Notes under the pieces: model-generated
What the model saw: the letters and a program-made list of their open reading frames with translations, nothing else
What the model was told of the DNA's origin: nothing
Databases searched by the model: none
Shown: positions 20,334 to 29,552 of the stretch, in pieces
Position numbering within the stretch: the first letter of the stretch is position 1
Layout of the letters: each line of letters begins with the position of its first letter
Position numbers and translations under genes: made by a program
DNA from: Eubacterium plexicaudatum ASF492
Lineage (GTDB): Bacteria > Bacillota > Clostridia > Lachnospirales > Lachnospiraceae
Length of the DNA stretch: 64,000 nt
Assembly: GCF_000364225.2 (NCBI RefSeq)
Contig: NZ_AQFT02000001.1
Span: 5,576,001-5,640,000 of the forward strand
Direction of reading: 5' to 3'

Positions 20334-20821
20334 ATGAAGAAAAATGAAAAGACAAATGTGATGAGGCTGTTTGATCGGAAAAAGGTAGTGTACAAGAGCC
20401 ATTTTTATGATAATTCCAGTGTGCTCAGCGGGCAGGAAGTAGCATCCGTGCTGGGGCAGGATCCGCAGCAGGTGTTTAAGACGCTCGTAACGGTTGGAAA
20501 ATCCGGACAGCATTATGTGTTTGTCGTTCCGGTGTTAAGAGAGCTGGATTTGAAAAAAGCTGCCGAAGCTGTCGGAGAAAAAAGATTGAGATGATTCGGG
20601 AAAAGGAGCTGCTGCCGCTGACAGGGTATGTGCATGGCGGCTGCTCTCCGGTAGGAATGAAAAAGTCGTTTCCGACAGTGGTGGACAGCAGCAGTAAAGA
20701 GCAGGAAACGATTATGGTGAGCGGAGGAAAGATCGGCTGTCAGGTAGAACTGACGCTGCAGGAGCTTACGAAGGTGATTTCGTTTCAGACTGTGGATGTG
20801 TCAACGGCAGTGAAAAAATAA
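20334..20821 (+). CDS. ybaK: Cys-tRNA(Pro) deacylase YbaK/EbsC family, one frameshift
   Basis: Editing enzyme that hydrolyses mischarged Cys-tRNA(Pro). The first ORF ends MKK..AVGEKR at an A-run (20578-20583); adding one A joins it to the second ORF and gives a normal protein of about 162 residues. Family features: Y-K-S-H-F-Y-D near residue 20, VFKTLV, the catalytic lysine region FVVPVLRELDLKKAA, GYVHGGCSPVGMKK and SGGKIG. It follows the second lepB by 42 bases and precedes the SCIFF gene. Confidence 0.85.
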
Positions 20822-20828
20822 AAAATAC

Positions 20829-20857
20829 TTTCCATATAAGATAAACTGTGATATACT
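20829..20857 (+). promoter_or_regulatory. Candidate promoter of the SCIFF gene
   Basis: TTTCCA (20829-20834), 17-base spacer, TATACT (20852-20857). The inverted-repeat end at 20865 would be at or just after the transcription start. Confidence 0.5.
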
Positions 20858-20864
20858 AGCCACT

Positions 20865-20886
20865 AGAGCGTGCTTAAATTCATTGG
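20865..20886 (+). repeat. Left end resembling the AGAGCGTG inverted-repeat family
   Basis: AGAGCGTGCTTAAATTCATT matches the left terminus of the elements at 40170 and 43802 with few differences and is likewise preceded by CT. The matching right end is at 21111, beyond the SCIFF gene. Confidence 0.5.
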
Positions 20887-20919
20887 TATACACGTATGAT
20901 TTGGAAAGGAGAATATTTT

Positions 20920-21063
20920 ATGAAACACATTAAAACTTTAAATACGAAAAAATTGCAGAATACGGTAAAAAAAGGTGGCTGCGGCGAATGTCAGACATCC
21001 TGCCAGTCTGCATGCAAGACATCCTGTACGGTAGGCAATCAGACTTGTGAGCACAGCAAATAG
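20920..21063 (+). CDS. scfA: SCIFF peptide precursor (six cysteines in forty-five residues)
   Basis: A 47-residue ribosomally made precursor peptide, too short for usual gene callers. It begins MKHIKTLNTKKLQ and carries six cysteines (positions 21, 24, 28, 32, 36, 43) interleaved with Thr, Ser and Ala. In this family (ranthipeptides) the maturase links cysteine sulfur to neighbouring residues, giving thioether crosslinks; the mature function is unknown. AAAGGAG lies nine bases upstream of the ATG. The maturase gene follows after a hairpin, then secDF, the conserved arrangement across Clostridia. Confidence 0.95.
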   Translation: MKHIKTLNTKKLQNTVKKGGCGECQTSCQSACKTSCTVGNQTCEHSK

Positions 21064-21078
21064 GATACAGCAGCATAA

Positions 21079-21111
21079 GGAGCGTGTTTAAATATTTTTT
21101 AAACACGCTCT
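21079..21111 (+). terminator. Palindromic hairpin between SCIFF and maturase genes
   Basis: GAGCGTGTTTAAA pairs with TTTAAACACGCTC with a very short loop. There is no long T run, so it should be a partial terminator that lowers maturase expression relative to the peptide. Its right arm is also the right end of an AGAGCGTG inverted-repeat pair that encloses the SCIFF gene. Confidence 0.6.
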
Positions 21112-21198
21112 GTGTATTGCATGAAAATTTACAGTTGAATAAAGAGCCAAAAGACCGTCCGCAACGCGTTCGGTCATTTGTGCGTTTGGTGTAGGAGG

Positions 21199-22575
21199 AT
21201 GGAACAGGCATTGAATCATCAGGTTCATCAATATAAAAATAATGGATATAATATTGTTCTGGATGTAAACAGCGGAGCCGTTCATGTGGTAGATGACGTT
21301 GTATATGATGTGCTCGAACTGTATGAGACGTGCAGCGAACAGGAAATCGTGAGTCGGTTAAAAGACAGATATCCGGCACAGGAAGTGCAGGAAGCTTATG
21401 CGGAGCTTACCGAATTAAAAGAAGCAGGAGAGCTGTTTACCGAAGATGCATATCGGGATTATATATTTGATTTTAAAAACCGTGGGACGGTTGTAAAAGC
21501 GCTTTGTCTGCATATTGCACATGACTGCAATCTGGCGTGTCGTTACTGTTTTGCGGAAGAAGGGGAATATCATGGCCGTCGCGCCCTGATGAGCTTTGAA
21601 GTTGGGAAAGCGGCTCTTGATTTTCTGATCGCAAATTCCGGCAGCCGGAGAAATCTGGAAGTGGATTTTTTTGGCGGTGAGCCGACAATGAATCTGGAAG
21701 TCGTAAAACGGCTCGTAGCGTATGGCAGGGAGCAGGAAAAGATTCATAACAAGAATTTCCGGTTTACACTGACAACAAACGGGGTACTTTTAAACGATGA
21801 TATTATGGAATTTGCCAATAAAGAGATGGCCAATGTGGTACTGAGTATAGACGGCAGAAAAGAAACAAACGATCGTATGCGTCCGTTTCGTAATGGGACA
21901 GGCAGTTATGATCTGATTGTGCCGAAATTTCAGAAGTTTGCCGAGAGCAGAAATCAGGAAAACTATTATGTAAGGGGCACGTATACGCATCACAATCCGG
22001 ATTTTTCGAAGGATGTGCTGCATCTGGCGGATCTGGGATTTCGGCAGATTTCCGTGGAGCCGGTTGTGGCGCAGGAAACGGATGACTATGCGATTCGTGA
22101 GGAAGATCTGCCGCAGCTGTTTGAACAATATGACCTGCTGGCAAAAGAGATGATCCGGCGGGAAAAAGAGGGCCGTGGTTTTCAGTTTTTCCATTTTATG
22201 ATAGATCTGGAGGGCGGTCCTTGTGTGGCAAAACGATTGTCCGGCTGTGGTTCCGGCACGGAATATCTGGCGGTAACGCCATGGGGGGATCTGTATCCAT
22301 GCCATCAGTTTGTCGGAAACGAAGCGTTTTTCATGGGCAATGTAACGGAAGGCGTGACCAATACGGAAATTCGTGATATGTTTAAAAGCTGCAACGTATA
22401 TGCAAAAGAAAAGTGTAAAGATTGCTTTGCAAGATTTTACTGCAGCGGTGGATGTGCCGCAAATGCGTATCATTTTCATGGAGATATTCATGATGCATAT
22501 GATATCGGGTGTGCGCTGCAGAAAAAGAGAGTCGAGTGCGCGATTATGATCAAAGCGGCGCTGGCGCAGGACTGA
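21199..22575 (+). CDS. scfB: SCIFF radical SAM maturase (thioether-forming)
   Basis: A 458-residue radical SAM/SPASM enzyme that installs thioether crosslinks in the SCIFF peptide. The N-terminal 90 residues (HQYKNNGYNIVLD.NSGAVHVVDD) form the precursor-binding RRE-like domain. The radical SAM cluster CNLACRYC is at about residue 110. The SPASM region holds the auxiliary-cluster cysteines, including CGSGTEYLAV, YPCHQF and CKDCFARFYCSGGC. The ATG at 21199 directly abuts GGAGG, so a TTG at 21211 is a possible alternative start. It lies 135 bases after the peptide gene. Confidence 0.93.
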   Translation: MEQALNHQVHQYKNNGYNIVLDVNSGAVHVVDDVVYDVLELYETCSEQEIVSRLKDRYPAQEVQEAYAELTELKEAGELFTEDAYRDYIFDFKNRGTVVKALCLHIAHDCNLACRYCFAEEGEYHGRRALMSFEVGKAALDFLIANSGSRRNLEVDFFGGEPTMNLEVVKRLVAYGREQEKIHNKNFRFTLTTNGVLLNDDIMEFANKEMANVVLSIDGRKETNDRMRPFRNGTGSYDLIVPKFQKFAESRNQENYYVRGTYTHHNPDFSKDVLHLADLGFRQISVEPVVAQETDDYAIREEDLPQLFEQYDLLAKEMIRREKEGRGFQFFHFMIDLEGGPCVAKRLSGCGSGTEYLAVTPWGDLYPCHQFVGNEAFFMGNVTEGVTNTEIRDMFKSCNVYAKEKCKDCFARFYCSGGCAANAYHFHGDIHDAYDIGCALQKKRVECAIMIKAALAQD

Positions 22576-22632
22576 CAGAACAGGGAAGACAGGATTGTCA
22601 GGCATATTATTTATTAAGGAAGGGATAGAAGC

Positions 22633-24810
22633 ATGAAAAAAGGAAAAGGCATAGCGATACTTTGTATTGTTCTGGCTTGTATACTGGGTCTTGGATATTA
22701 TGCATCCATCATCTTATCATCTACAGGACGCGGTGAGAACCAGAATATTACATTAGGTCTGGATTTGGCAGGCGGTGTCAGCATTACGTATCAGATTGTG
22801 GATGAAGGTGCGACGGCCGAGCAGATCAGTGATACCGTTTATAAACTGCAGCAACGTGTAGACGATTACAGCACGGAAGCGCAGGTAGCAAGAGAAGGCA
22901 GTGACCGGATTACGGTTGCAATTCCGGGTGTCACGGATGCAAATGATATTTTGGAAGATCTTGGTACGCCGGGTTCACTGGAATTTCAGGATCCGGACGG
23001 AAATGTCGTACTGACCGGTGATGACGTGGCAAATGCATCGGCAAGATATGTAACCCAGGATGGGAAGAATCAGGCGGTTGTAGAACTTACATTTACAGAT
23101 GATGCGGCACAGACGTTTTCGGATCTGACAGCTGAAAATATCGGCAAAATCATTCCGATCGTATATGACGGAGAGATTATCAGCAATCCGACGGTAAATT
23201 CGCAGATTACCGGCGGTACGGCTATGATTGAAGGGATGGAATCGTTCCAGGCGGCAGAAACACTGGCGTCTCAGATTCGTATCGGTGCTCTGTCTCTGGA
23301 ACTGGAAGAGTTAACGTCACAGGTTGTGGGAGCATCTTTGGGACAGGAAGCAATCTCTACGGCTCTGACGGCTGCGGCAATCGGACTTGCTCTCATTATT
23401 ATCTTTTTAATTGCGTTTTACTGGATCGCAGGTGTGGCGACTTCCATTGGCCTTCTTGTATATACCACATCGGTTGTAGCGGTTATTTATCTGTTTGAAG
23501 TAACACTGACGCTTCCGGGTATTGCAGGTATTATTCTTGGCATCGGTATGGCCGTAGATGCCAATGTTGTTATCAATGCACGTATTAAAGAAGAACTTGC
23601 ACTTGGCAAATCAACCGGCGCGGCAATAAAAACCGGTTATCAGAAAGCGTTGTCTGCAATTATTGACGGAAACGTAACGACGTTGATTGCGGCTGCGGTG
23701 CTGGCTGTAAAAGGTTCCGGTACGGTAAAAGGATTTGCGTATACGCTGGCGATCGGTATCATTTTATCTATGGTTACGGCACTGTTCGTTACCCGGTATT
23801 CGATGTATGCCATTCATGCCATTGGATTTAAAGATGTAAAATATTATGGCGCAGCAAAAGAGCGGAAAGTTGTGGATTTTATTTCCAAACGATATGTATT
23901 TTTTATTATCTCCGTCGTTTTAATAGCGGCAGGTTTTGCAGCGGAAGGCGTGAATGCAGCCGGTGGAAAAGGCGCGTTTAATTACAGTCTGGAATTTGTA
24001 GGCGGCACATCCACAACGGTTGATCTTGGCAAAAATTATGAACTGTCTGAGATAGATTCCGAGATCGTGCCGTTAATTAACGATACGCTTGGAACAGCGG
24101 AAGTACAGGTGCAGAAGATTGCGGATACGACACAGGTTATTTTTAAAACGCGCAATCTGGATCTGGCAGAACGTGAATCGTTTGCCAAAATTTTTGAAGA
24201 TAATTATTCCGTAAAATCCGAGGCGATTTCTTATCAGAACGTCAGTGAGACAATCAGTAAGGAAATGACCACGGATGCAATCTGGGCGGTTGTAATAGCG
24301 GTTATTTTAATGCTGATCTATATCTGGTTCCGATTTAACGATTTCAGATTTGCATCCGGTGCGGTAATTGCGCTGCTGCATGATATTTTAGTCGTGCTTA
24401 CCTGTTATGCGGTCGTGCGGATTTCCGTAGGTTCTACGTTTATTGCGGTTATGCTTACGATACTTGGTTACTCCATTAATGATACGATTGTTACGTTTGA
24501 CCGTATCCGTGAAAACCTCCGGTCAAAGGCAAGGGTTACGGAATCCGAATTAAAGGAAATTGCAAACCGCAGTATTACACAGACGCTGTCCCGTTCGATT
24601 AATACGTCCGTAACAACCTTTGTTATGGTGCTGCTGCTGTATATTTTAGGTGTGGCTTCAATCCGTGAATTTGCACTGCCTCTGATGGTAGGCGTGATCA
24701 GCGGTACGTATTCTTCGATTTGTATTGCAACGGAACTGTGGTTTGAAATGAAGATTCATCAGAAATCTTCAAATGATAAGAAAAAGAGTGTAAACAAGAA
24801 AATGGCATAA
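22633..24810 (+). CDS. secDF: Fused protein translocase subunits SecD and SecF
   Basis: A 725-residue membrane protein that uses the proton gradient to assist SecYEG-mediated export. The SecD half has TM1, the periplasmic-type domain with GLDLAGGVSITYQ, and a five-helix bundle with GIAGIILGIGMAVDANVVI. The SecF half, from about residue 415, has LEFVGGTSTTVD and LTILGYSINDTIVTFDRIREN. SecD and SecF are fused in one frame. It lies 57 bases downstream of the SCIFF maturase, a linkage widely conserved in Clostridia, although secDF and SCIFF have no proven functional tie. Confidence 0.95.
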   Translation: MKKGKGIAILCIVLACILGLGYYASIILSSTGRGENQNITLGLDLAGGVSITYQIVDEGATAEQISDTVYKLQQRVDDYSTEAQVAREGSDRITVAIPGVTDANDILEDLGTPGSLEFQDPDGNVVLTGDDVANASARYVTQDGKNQAVVELTFTDDAAQTFSDLTAENIGKIIPIVYDGEIISNPTVNSQITGGTAMIEGMESFQAAETLASQIRIGALSLELEELTSQVVGASLGQEAISTALTAAAIGLALIIIFLIAFYWIAGVATSIGLLVYTTSVVAVIYLFEVTLTLPGIAGIILGIGMAVDANVVINARIKEELALGKSTGAAIKTGYQKALSAIIDGNVTTLIAAAVLAVKGSGTVKGFAYTLAIGIILSMVTALFVTRYSMYAIHAIGFKDVKYYGAAKERKVVDFISKRYVFFIISVVLIAAGFAAEGVNAAGGKGAFNYSLEFVGGTSTTVDLGKNYELSEIDSEIVPLINDTLGTAEVQVQKIADTTQVIFKTRNLDLAERESFAKIFEDNYSVKSEAISYQNVSETISKEMTTDAIWAVVIAVILMLIYIWFRFNDFRFASGAVIALLHDILVVLTCYAVVRISVGSTFIAVMLTILGYSINDTIVTFDRIRENLRSKARVTESELKEIANRSITQTLSRSINTSVTTFVMVLLLYILGVASIREFALPLMVGVISGTYSSICIATELWFEMKIHQKSSNDKKKSVNKKMA

Positions 24811-24849
24811 TTATGATGGAATGAAATCAGAAGAGAGGAGCTTTTCATT

Positions 24850-26091
24850 ATGTACACGTTGGAAGATATTCAGGCAGTAGATACGGAAGTTGCGGCTGCG
24901 ATTACAGCTGAGCTGGACAGACAGAACAGCCATATTGAGCTGATTGCATCCGAGAACTGGGTAAGCCCGGCGGTAATGTCTGCAATGGGCAGTGTTTTAA
25001 CAAACAAATATGCGGAAGGATACCCGGGACACAGATATTACGGCGGCTGCGAATGTGTTGACGTCGTTGAAGAACTGGCAAGAGAACGTGCAAAACAGCT
25101 GTTTGGCTGCGAATATGCAAATGTACAGCCGCATTCCGGCGCACAGGCGAATATGGCGGTGCAGTTTGCGCTGCTGCAGCCGGGCGATACGGTAATGGGT
25201 ATGAATCTTGATCATGGCGGACATCTGACACACGGAAGCCCTGTTAACTTTTCCGGAACATATTTTAATATTGTTCCGTATGGCGTTAATGATGAAGGCT
25301 TTATTGACTATGACGAACTGATCCGGACAGCAAAGGAATGTAAGCCGAAAATGATTATTGCGGGAGCTTCCGCATATGCGCGTACGATTGATTTTGAGAA
25401 GTTCCGGGAAGCAGCCGATGCGGTTGGCGCTTACCTGATGGTCGATATGGCGCACATTGCAGGTCTGGTAGCAGCAGGTCTGCATCCGTCACCGATTCCG
25501 TACGCGGATGTAGTAACAACTACAACACATAAGACGCTGCGCGGACCAAGAGGCGGTATGATTTTATGTAAAGATGCGGAGCTGGCGAAAAAATTCAAGT
25601 TCAACAAATGTGTGTTCCCTGGTACACAGGGAGGACCGCTGATGCATGTGATTGCAGCAAAGGCTGTCTGCTTTAAGGAAGCGCTGGATCCGTCTTTTAA
25701 AGTATATCAGCAGAATATTATTGACAATGCACAGGCGCTTTGCAAAGGATTAATTAATCGCGGCATTGGTATTGTATCCGGTGGTACGGACAATCATCTG
25801 ATGCTGATTGATCTGACCGGATTTGGTCTGACCGGAAAAGAAGTGGAAGCAAGACTGGATCTTGCACATATTACGGCAAATAAAAATACGATTCCGAACG
25901 ATCCGCAGAAGCCAACGGTTACAAGCGGCATTCGTCTTGGTACTCCGGCAGTCACTTCAAGAGGAATGAACACGGAAGATATGGACCGGATTGCCGAGGC
26001 AATTGCAATGATGATTAAAGAAGGAGATGCTGCGGCAGAAAAGGCGCTTGCAATTACACAGGCGCTGACGGCCAAATATCCTTTAAAATAA
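24850..26091 (+). CDS. glyA: Serine hydroxymethyltransferase
   Basis: Pyridoxal-phosphate enzyme converting serine and tetrahydrofolate to glycine and methylene-tetrahydrofolate. It is 413 residues, normal length. Visible features: IELIASENWVS, NKYAEGYPGHRYYGG, HSGAQAN, DMAHIAGL and the PLP-lysine motif TTTTHKTLRGPRGG (lysine near residue 227). AGAGAGGAGC precedes the ATG. It is followed 29 bases later by serS, so serine use for one-carbon units and for tRNA charging lie in one transcript. Confidence 0.95.
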   Translation: MYTLEDIQAVDTEVAAAITAELDRQNSHIELIASENWVSPAVMSAMGSVLTNKYAEGYPGHRYYGGCECVDVVEELARERAKQLFGCEYANVQPHSGAQANMAVQFALLQPGDTVMGMNLDHGGHLTHGSPVNFSGTYFNIVPYGVNDEGFIDYDELIRTAKECKPKMIIAGASAYARTIDFEKFREAADAVGAYLMVDMAHIAGLVAAGLHPSPIPYADVVTTTTHKTLRGPRGGMILCKDAELAKKFKFNKCVFPGTQGGPLMHVIAAKAVCFKEALDPSFKVYQQNIIDNAQALCKGLINRGIGIVSGGTDNHLMLIDLTGFGLTGKEVEARLDLAHITANKNTIPNDPQKPTVTSGIRLGTPAVTSRGMNTEDMDRIAEAIAMMIKEGDAAAEKALAITQALTAKYPLK

Positions 26092-26120
26092 AAGCGGAAT
26101 GTTTTTTCGGAGGAAAACAG

Positions 26121-27408
26121 ATGTTAGATATCAAATTTGTCAGGGAAAATCCTGAGCTTGTAAAGCAGAATATAAAAAATAAATTTCAGGAAAAAAAGCT
26201 TCCGCTTGTAGATGAAGTCATAGAGCTGGATGCACAGGCGCGTAAGACACAGCAAGAAGCAGATACGTTAAGAGCCAGCCGAAATCAGCTTTCCAAACAA
26301 ATCGGAGCGCTGATGAAGGAAGGAAAAAAGAAGAAGCCGAAGCAGTTAAGGCACAGGTTGCCGCAGATGCAAAACGCCTGGAAGAGCTGGAAGTGCAGGA
26401 AAAGCAGCTGCAGGAAAAGGTGTTGAAAACATGATGGTCATTCCGAATATCATTGACCCTTCCGTGCCGATCGGGCCGGATGATTCCTGCAATGTGGAAA
26501 TTCAAAAATACGGAGAACCGGCCGTGCCTGATTTTGAAGTGCCTTATCACACGGACATTATGGACCGTTTTGACGGGATTGATCTGGATGCGGCAGGAAA
26601 AGTAGCGGGGAACGGATTTTATTATCTGATGGGAGATATTGCAAGACTGCATTCGGCAGTTATCTCGTATGCCAGAGATTTTATGATTGACCGCGGCTTT
26701 ACTTACTGCGTACCGCCGTTTATGATTCGCAGCAGCGTAGTAACAGGAGTAATGAGCTTTGAAGAAATGGATGCGATGATGTATAAGATCGAAGGAGAAG
26801 ACTTATACCTGATCGGGACATCCGAGCATTCCATGATCGGAAAATTTATTGATACGATTCACGAGGAAGATAAACTGCCTTATACGCTGACTAGTTATTC
26901 TCCGTGTTTCCGTAAGGAGAAAGGTGCGCACGGGATCGAAGAACGTGGTGTTTACCGGATTCACCAGTTTGAAAAGCAGGAAATGATTGTTGTCTGCAGA
27001 CCGGAAGAATCCATGCACTGGTATGAAAAACTCTGGCAGAATACGGTAGATCTGTTCCGAAGCCTGGATATTCCGGTACGTACGCTGGAGTGCTGTTCCG
27101 GTGATCTTGCGGATTTAAAGGTGAAGTCCTGTGATGTGGAAGCATGGTCTCCGCGCCAGAAGAAATATTTTGAAGTCGGAAGCTGTTCCAATCTGGGAGA
27201 TGCACAGGCCAGAAGACTGAAAATCCGCGTTAAGGGCCAGGACAAAACCAAATATTTTGCACATACGCTTAACAATACGGTAGCGGCTCCGCCAAGAATG
27301 CTGATCGCATTTCTGGAAAATAATCTGAATGCCGACGGCAGTGTCAACGTACCGGAAGTACTGCGGCCGTATATGGGCGGAAAAGAAAAGCTTGTACCGA
27401 AGAAATAG
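26121..27408 (+). CDS. serS: Seryl-tRNA synthetase, two frameshifts
   Basis: Class II aminoacyl-tRNA synthetase that charges tRNA-Ser. The N-terminal antiparallel coiled-coil arm (residues about 1-105) is broken twice, in A-runs at 26324-26329 and 26426-26429; adding one A to each restores the family sequence and a normal length of about 429 residues. The catalytic domain has motif 2 FRKEKGAHGIEERGVYRIHQF and motif 3 NNTVAAPPRMLIAFLENN. Because serS is essential and normally single-copy, the breaks are most likely sequencing errors. A terminator follows. Confidence 0.92.
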
Positions 27409-27426
27409 AAAATAAAATACGATTTC

Positions 27427-27459
27427 AAAAAGCTGTTCCTGTAAAGGAACAGCTTTTTT
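27427..27459 (+). terminator. Terminator after serS
   Basis: AAAAGCTGTTCC and GGAACAGCTTTT with a six-base loop and a T6 tail. Confidence 0.9.
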
Positions 27460-27489
27460 ATGAAAAAAATTGCTGATTTTTTGTTTTTA

Positions 27490-27519
27490 TGAAACTTTTT
27501 GCCGGTAAATCCGTTCTAA
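27490..27519 (+). promoter_or_regulatory. ECF-type promoter, probably self-driven by the sigma gene
   Basis: TGAAAC (27490-27495), 16 bases, then CGTTCTAA (27512-27519). This resembles the TGAAAC/CGTC promoters of SigV/SigM/SigW-type ECF sigma factors and lies 33 bases before the sigma gene start. Confidence 0.6.
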
Positions 27520-27551
27520 TAATATGAAACCGCGAAGGGGGGTGGCAAGAC

Positions 27552-28102
27552 TTGGGCATTTTAACCGGAAAAAAGGAGAAAAAAGAGAAAGAACAAAAAG
27601 CGCTGATTGAGCGGATTATTCTGGAAAATTACAATCAGTATTACCGTCTGGCTTATGGTTATACGCATCATGAGGAAGATGCCTGTGATATTGTACAAAA
27701 CGGCGCATATAAGGCGTTAAAGGGCTGCCATACGCTAAAGCAGCCGGAATATGCCAAAACGTGGGTGTATCGGATTATGCTGAATGAATGTTTTGATTAT
27801 ATGAGACGGCCAAGGGCGCTATCGTATGAGGCGATACAGGAAGAAACGGGCGTGGAAACAGGCGGCAGGGAAGATCATTATACGGATATTGATCTGCTAA
27901 GAGCAATTGACGCTTTGCCGGATCAAGATAAAGCTATCATTATATTAAAATATTTTGAAGATAAAAACTGGAGGAGATTGCAGAAATTCTGGATGAAAAT
28001 GTGAGCACGGTAAAAAGCAGGCTGTACCGCTGTATGAAGAAACTGCGCGGCAGCCTTTCGGAACAGGAAGTCTGCGGGAAAATATATGGAACAGGCAGGT
28101 GA
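27552..28102 (+). CDS. ECF-type RNA polymerase sigma factor, one frameshift
   Basis: An alternative sigma factor of about 183 residues. It starts at a TTG behind a GGGGGGT site. Region 2 has YYRLAYGYTHHEEDACDIVQNGAYKAL; region 4 follows the break in the A-run 27963-27967, where one added A gives KLEEIAEILDENVSTVKSRLYR, a clear helix-turn-helix. The pairing with an RsiV-like anti-sigma factor suggests the SigV group, which in Bacillus answers to lysozyme. It overlaps the anti-sigma gene, showing translational coupling. Confidence 0.85.
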
Positions 28103-29030
28103 GGATATGATACATTTTTCAGAAAGAAAAGAAAGCAAGGACCGGCTGGAGGAGCAGCTTCAACGGTTAAAGAAGGAATATCATAAGCCGGAGATGTCAA
28201 AAGCGCAGGTTGAAAAACTGCGTGAAAAAATGAATGAGGCGTGCGGGGAAGACGGCAGACAGCGCAGAAAGGCTGTCGTTATGAAATATACGGCAGCGGC
28301 AGCGGTATTTCTGGCAGCATTTTTAATATTGCCGAATACATCTGCGGCAGCGGCGAATGCGATGGAGCAGATTCCGGTTCTCGGCCGTCTGATCAAAGCC
28401 GTTACGTTCCGCGACTATGCATATGAGTCGGAACGCAATATGGCTGATATTAAAGTGCCGGAACTTACGCTGGAAGAACAGGCTGCGAAAGAGCAGACGA
28501 AGCTCAGACAGACGACCGAAGAGATCAATGAAGAAATTCGCAGTATTACCAATGAACTGGTAGAAGAATTCAAAAAGAACCTGGATTATGAAGGAGGCTA
28601 TCAGGATGTTATGACGGACAGTGAGGTGCTGGCGCAGACCGAGGACTATTTTACGCTCCAGCTCAAATGCTATCAGGGAGCCGGCAGCGGATATGCGTGG
28701 AATTATTATTACACGATCGATCTGCATACGGGAGAACGGCTCAGTCTGAAAGATATTTTTAACGAAGGTGCGGATTATATTACGCCAATCAGCGAATCTA
28801 TCAAACAACAGATGAAGGCTCAGATGGAAGCAGATGAAGATGTATACTATTGGCTGAACGATGAAATAGAGGAGTGGAATTTTAAGTCCATTTCAGATGA
28901 TACTTCTTTTTACCTGAATGAAGCAGGAAATGTGGTGATTGCTTTTAATGAAGGGGATGTCGCACCGATGTACATGGGAGCGCTGGAGTTTGAAATCCCG
29001 GCAAATGTACTGGAAACGATACGCAAATAA
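28086..29030 (+). CDS. RsiV-like anti-sigma factor
   Basis: A membrane protein of 314 residues: cytosolic N-terminus of about 60 residues, rich in charged helices (sigma-binding part), one transmembrane segment (about 66-84), and an extracellular domain with the DUF4163/DUF3298 pattern, for example YYTIDLHTGERLSLKDIF and FYLNEAGNVVIAFNEGDVAP. In Bacillus RsiV this outer domain binds lysozyme and triggers proteolysis of the anti-sigma factor; a similar role is inferred. The start at 28086 overlaps the sigma gene; an ATG at 28107 behind AGGTGAGG is an alternative. Confidence 0.75.
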   Translation: MEQAGEDMIHFSERKESKDRLEEQLQRLKKEYHKPEMSKAQVEKLREKMNEACGEDGRQRRKAVVMKYTAAAAVFLAAFLILPNTSAAAANAMEQIPVLGRLIKAVTFRDYAYESERNMADIKVPELTLEEQAAKEQTKLRQTTEEINEEIRSITNELVEEFKKNLDYEGGYQDVMTDSEVLAQTEDYFTLQLKCYQGAGSGYAWNYYYTIDLHTGERLSLKDIFNEGADYITPISESIKQQMKAQMEADEDVYYWLNDEIEEWNFKSISDDTSFYLNEAGNVVIAFNEGDVAPMYMGALEFEIPANVLETIRK

Positions 29031-29068
29031 AAAAACAGAAAAAAATTTAAAAAATTTGCAAAAAGTAC

Positions 29069-29097
29069 TTGCATTTTTTTTCAAAGCGTTATATAAT
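29069..29097 (+). promoter_or_regulatory. Promoter of tRNA-Gln
   Basis: TTGCAT (29069-29074), 17-base spacer, TATAAT (29092-29097), 41 bases before the mature tRNA. Confidence 0.8.
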
Positions 29098-29137
29098 ACA
29101 TCATGTCGAGAGCGAACAGCACAAATCGACATGATAA

Positions 29138-29209
29138 TGGCCCATCGCCAAATGGTAAGGCAACGGACTCTGACTCCGTCATTTCAAGGTTCGAATCCTT
29201 GTGGGCCAG
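29138..29209 (+). tRNA. tRNA-Gln, anticodon CUG
   Basis: A 72-base cloverleaf. Acceptor arms TGGCCCA and TGGGCCA pair fully, D arm GCC/GGC, anticodon arm ACGGA-CTCTGAC-TCCGT with anticodon CTG, T arm CAAGG-TTCGAAT-CCTTG, discriminator G. CCA is not encoded. CUG-reading Gln tRNA is the minor isoacceptor; the UUG form must lie elsewhere. Confidence 0.95.
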
Positions 29210-29221
29210 TTAATATGCAGA

Positions 29222-29255
29222 AAATCCTCAATAAATTTTTATGGAGGATTTTTTT
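29222..29255 (+). terminator. Terminator after tRNA-Gln
   Basis: AATCCTC pairs with GAGGATT, followed by a T run. Confidence 0.8.
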
Positions 29256-29311
29256 GTTGTTGCCGGCGTTTTTTTTGTTGACGAAATCACAGGAAACGTC
29301 TATGATAATTG

Positions 29312-29490
29312 TTGGACTGTCAGGGGAAACAGGTGCAAATCCTGTGCGAGCCCGTCGCCGTAAGGCATAAAGTAAAGCTGCCGATCGAACCAAATGCCAC
29401 AAGTTGGGAGAGAAAAGTCATTGGATGATGCAATCATCTGAGAAGGCTGATCGGCGGGATGCCAAGCCGGAATATCCGGACAGATTCGTC
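29312..29490 (+). ncRNA. Cobalamin riboswitch
   Basis: Conserved elements of the B12 riboswitch appear in order: GGGGAAACAGGTGCAAATCC, then GAGCCCGTCGCCGTAA, the B12-box-like AAATGCCACAAG, and the closing GATGCCAAGCCGGAA segment. Outer CTGTC (about 29318) and GACAG (about 29479) can form P1. It lies about 70 bases upstream of the DUF4430 lipoprotein gene; the downstream expression platform (terminator or ribosome-site masking) is not clear by eye. Confidence 0.85.
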
Positions 29491-29552
29491 CCCGTATAAG
29501 ATTGCGAAAGCCGATCATAACGGAGGAAATAAAAAACAAAGGAGATACGAAT

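Noticed and set aside
24811..26120. T-box or glycine/serine riboswitch before glyA or serS
   Set aside because: The gaps are 39 and 29 bases, too short, and no T-box motif is present.
26092..27408. serS as a true pseudogene
   Set aside because: Both breaks are one-base deficits in A runs and all catalytic motifs are intact; an essential gene is unlikely to be dead.
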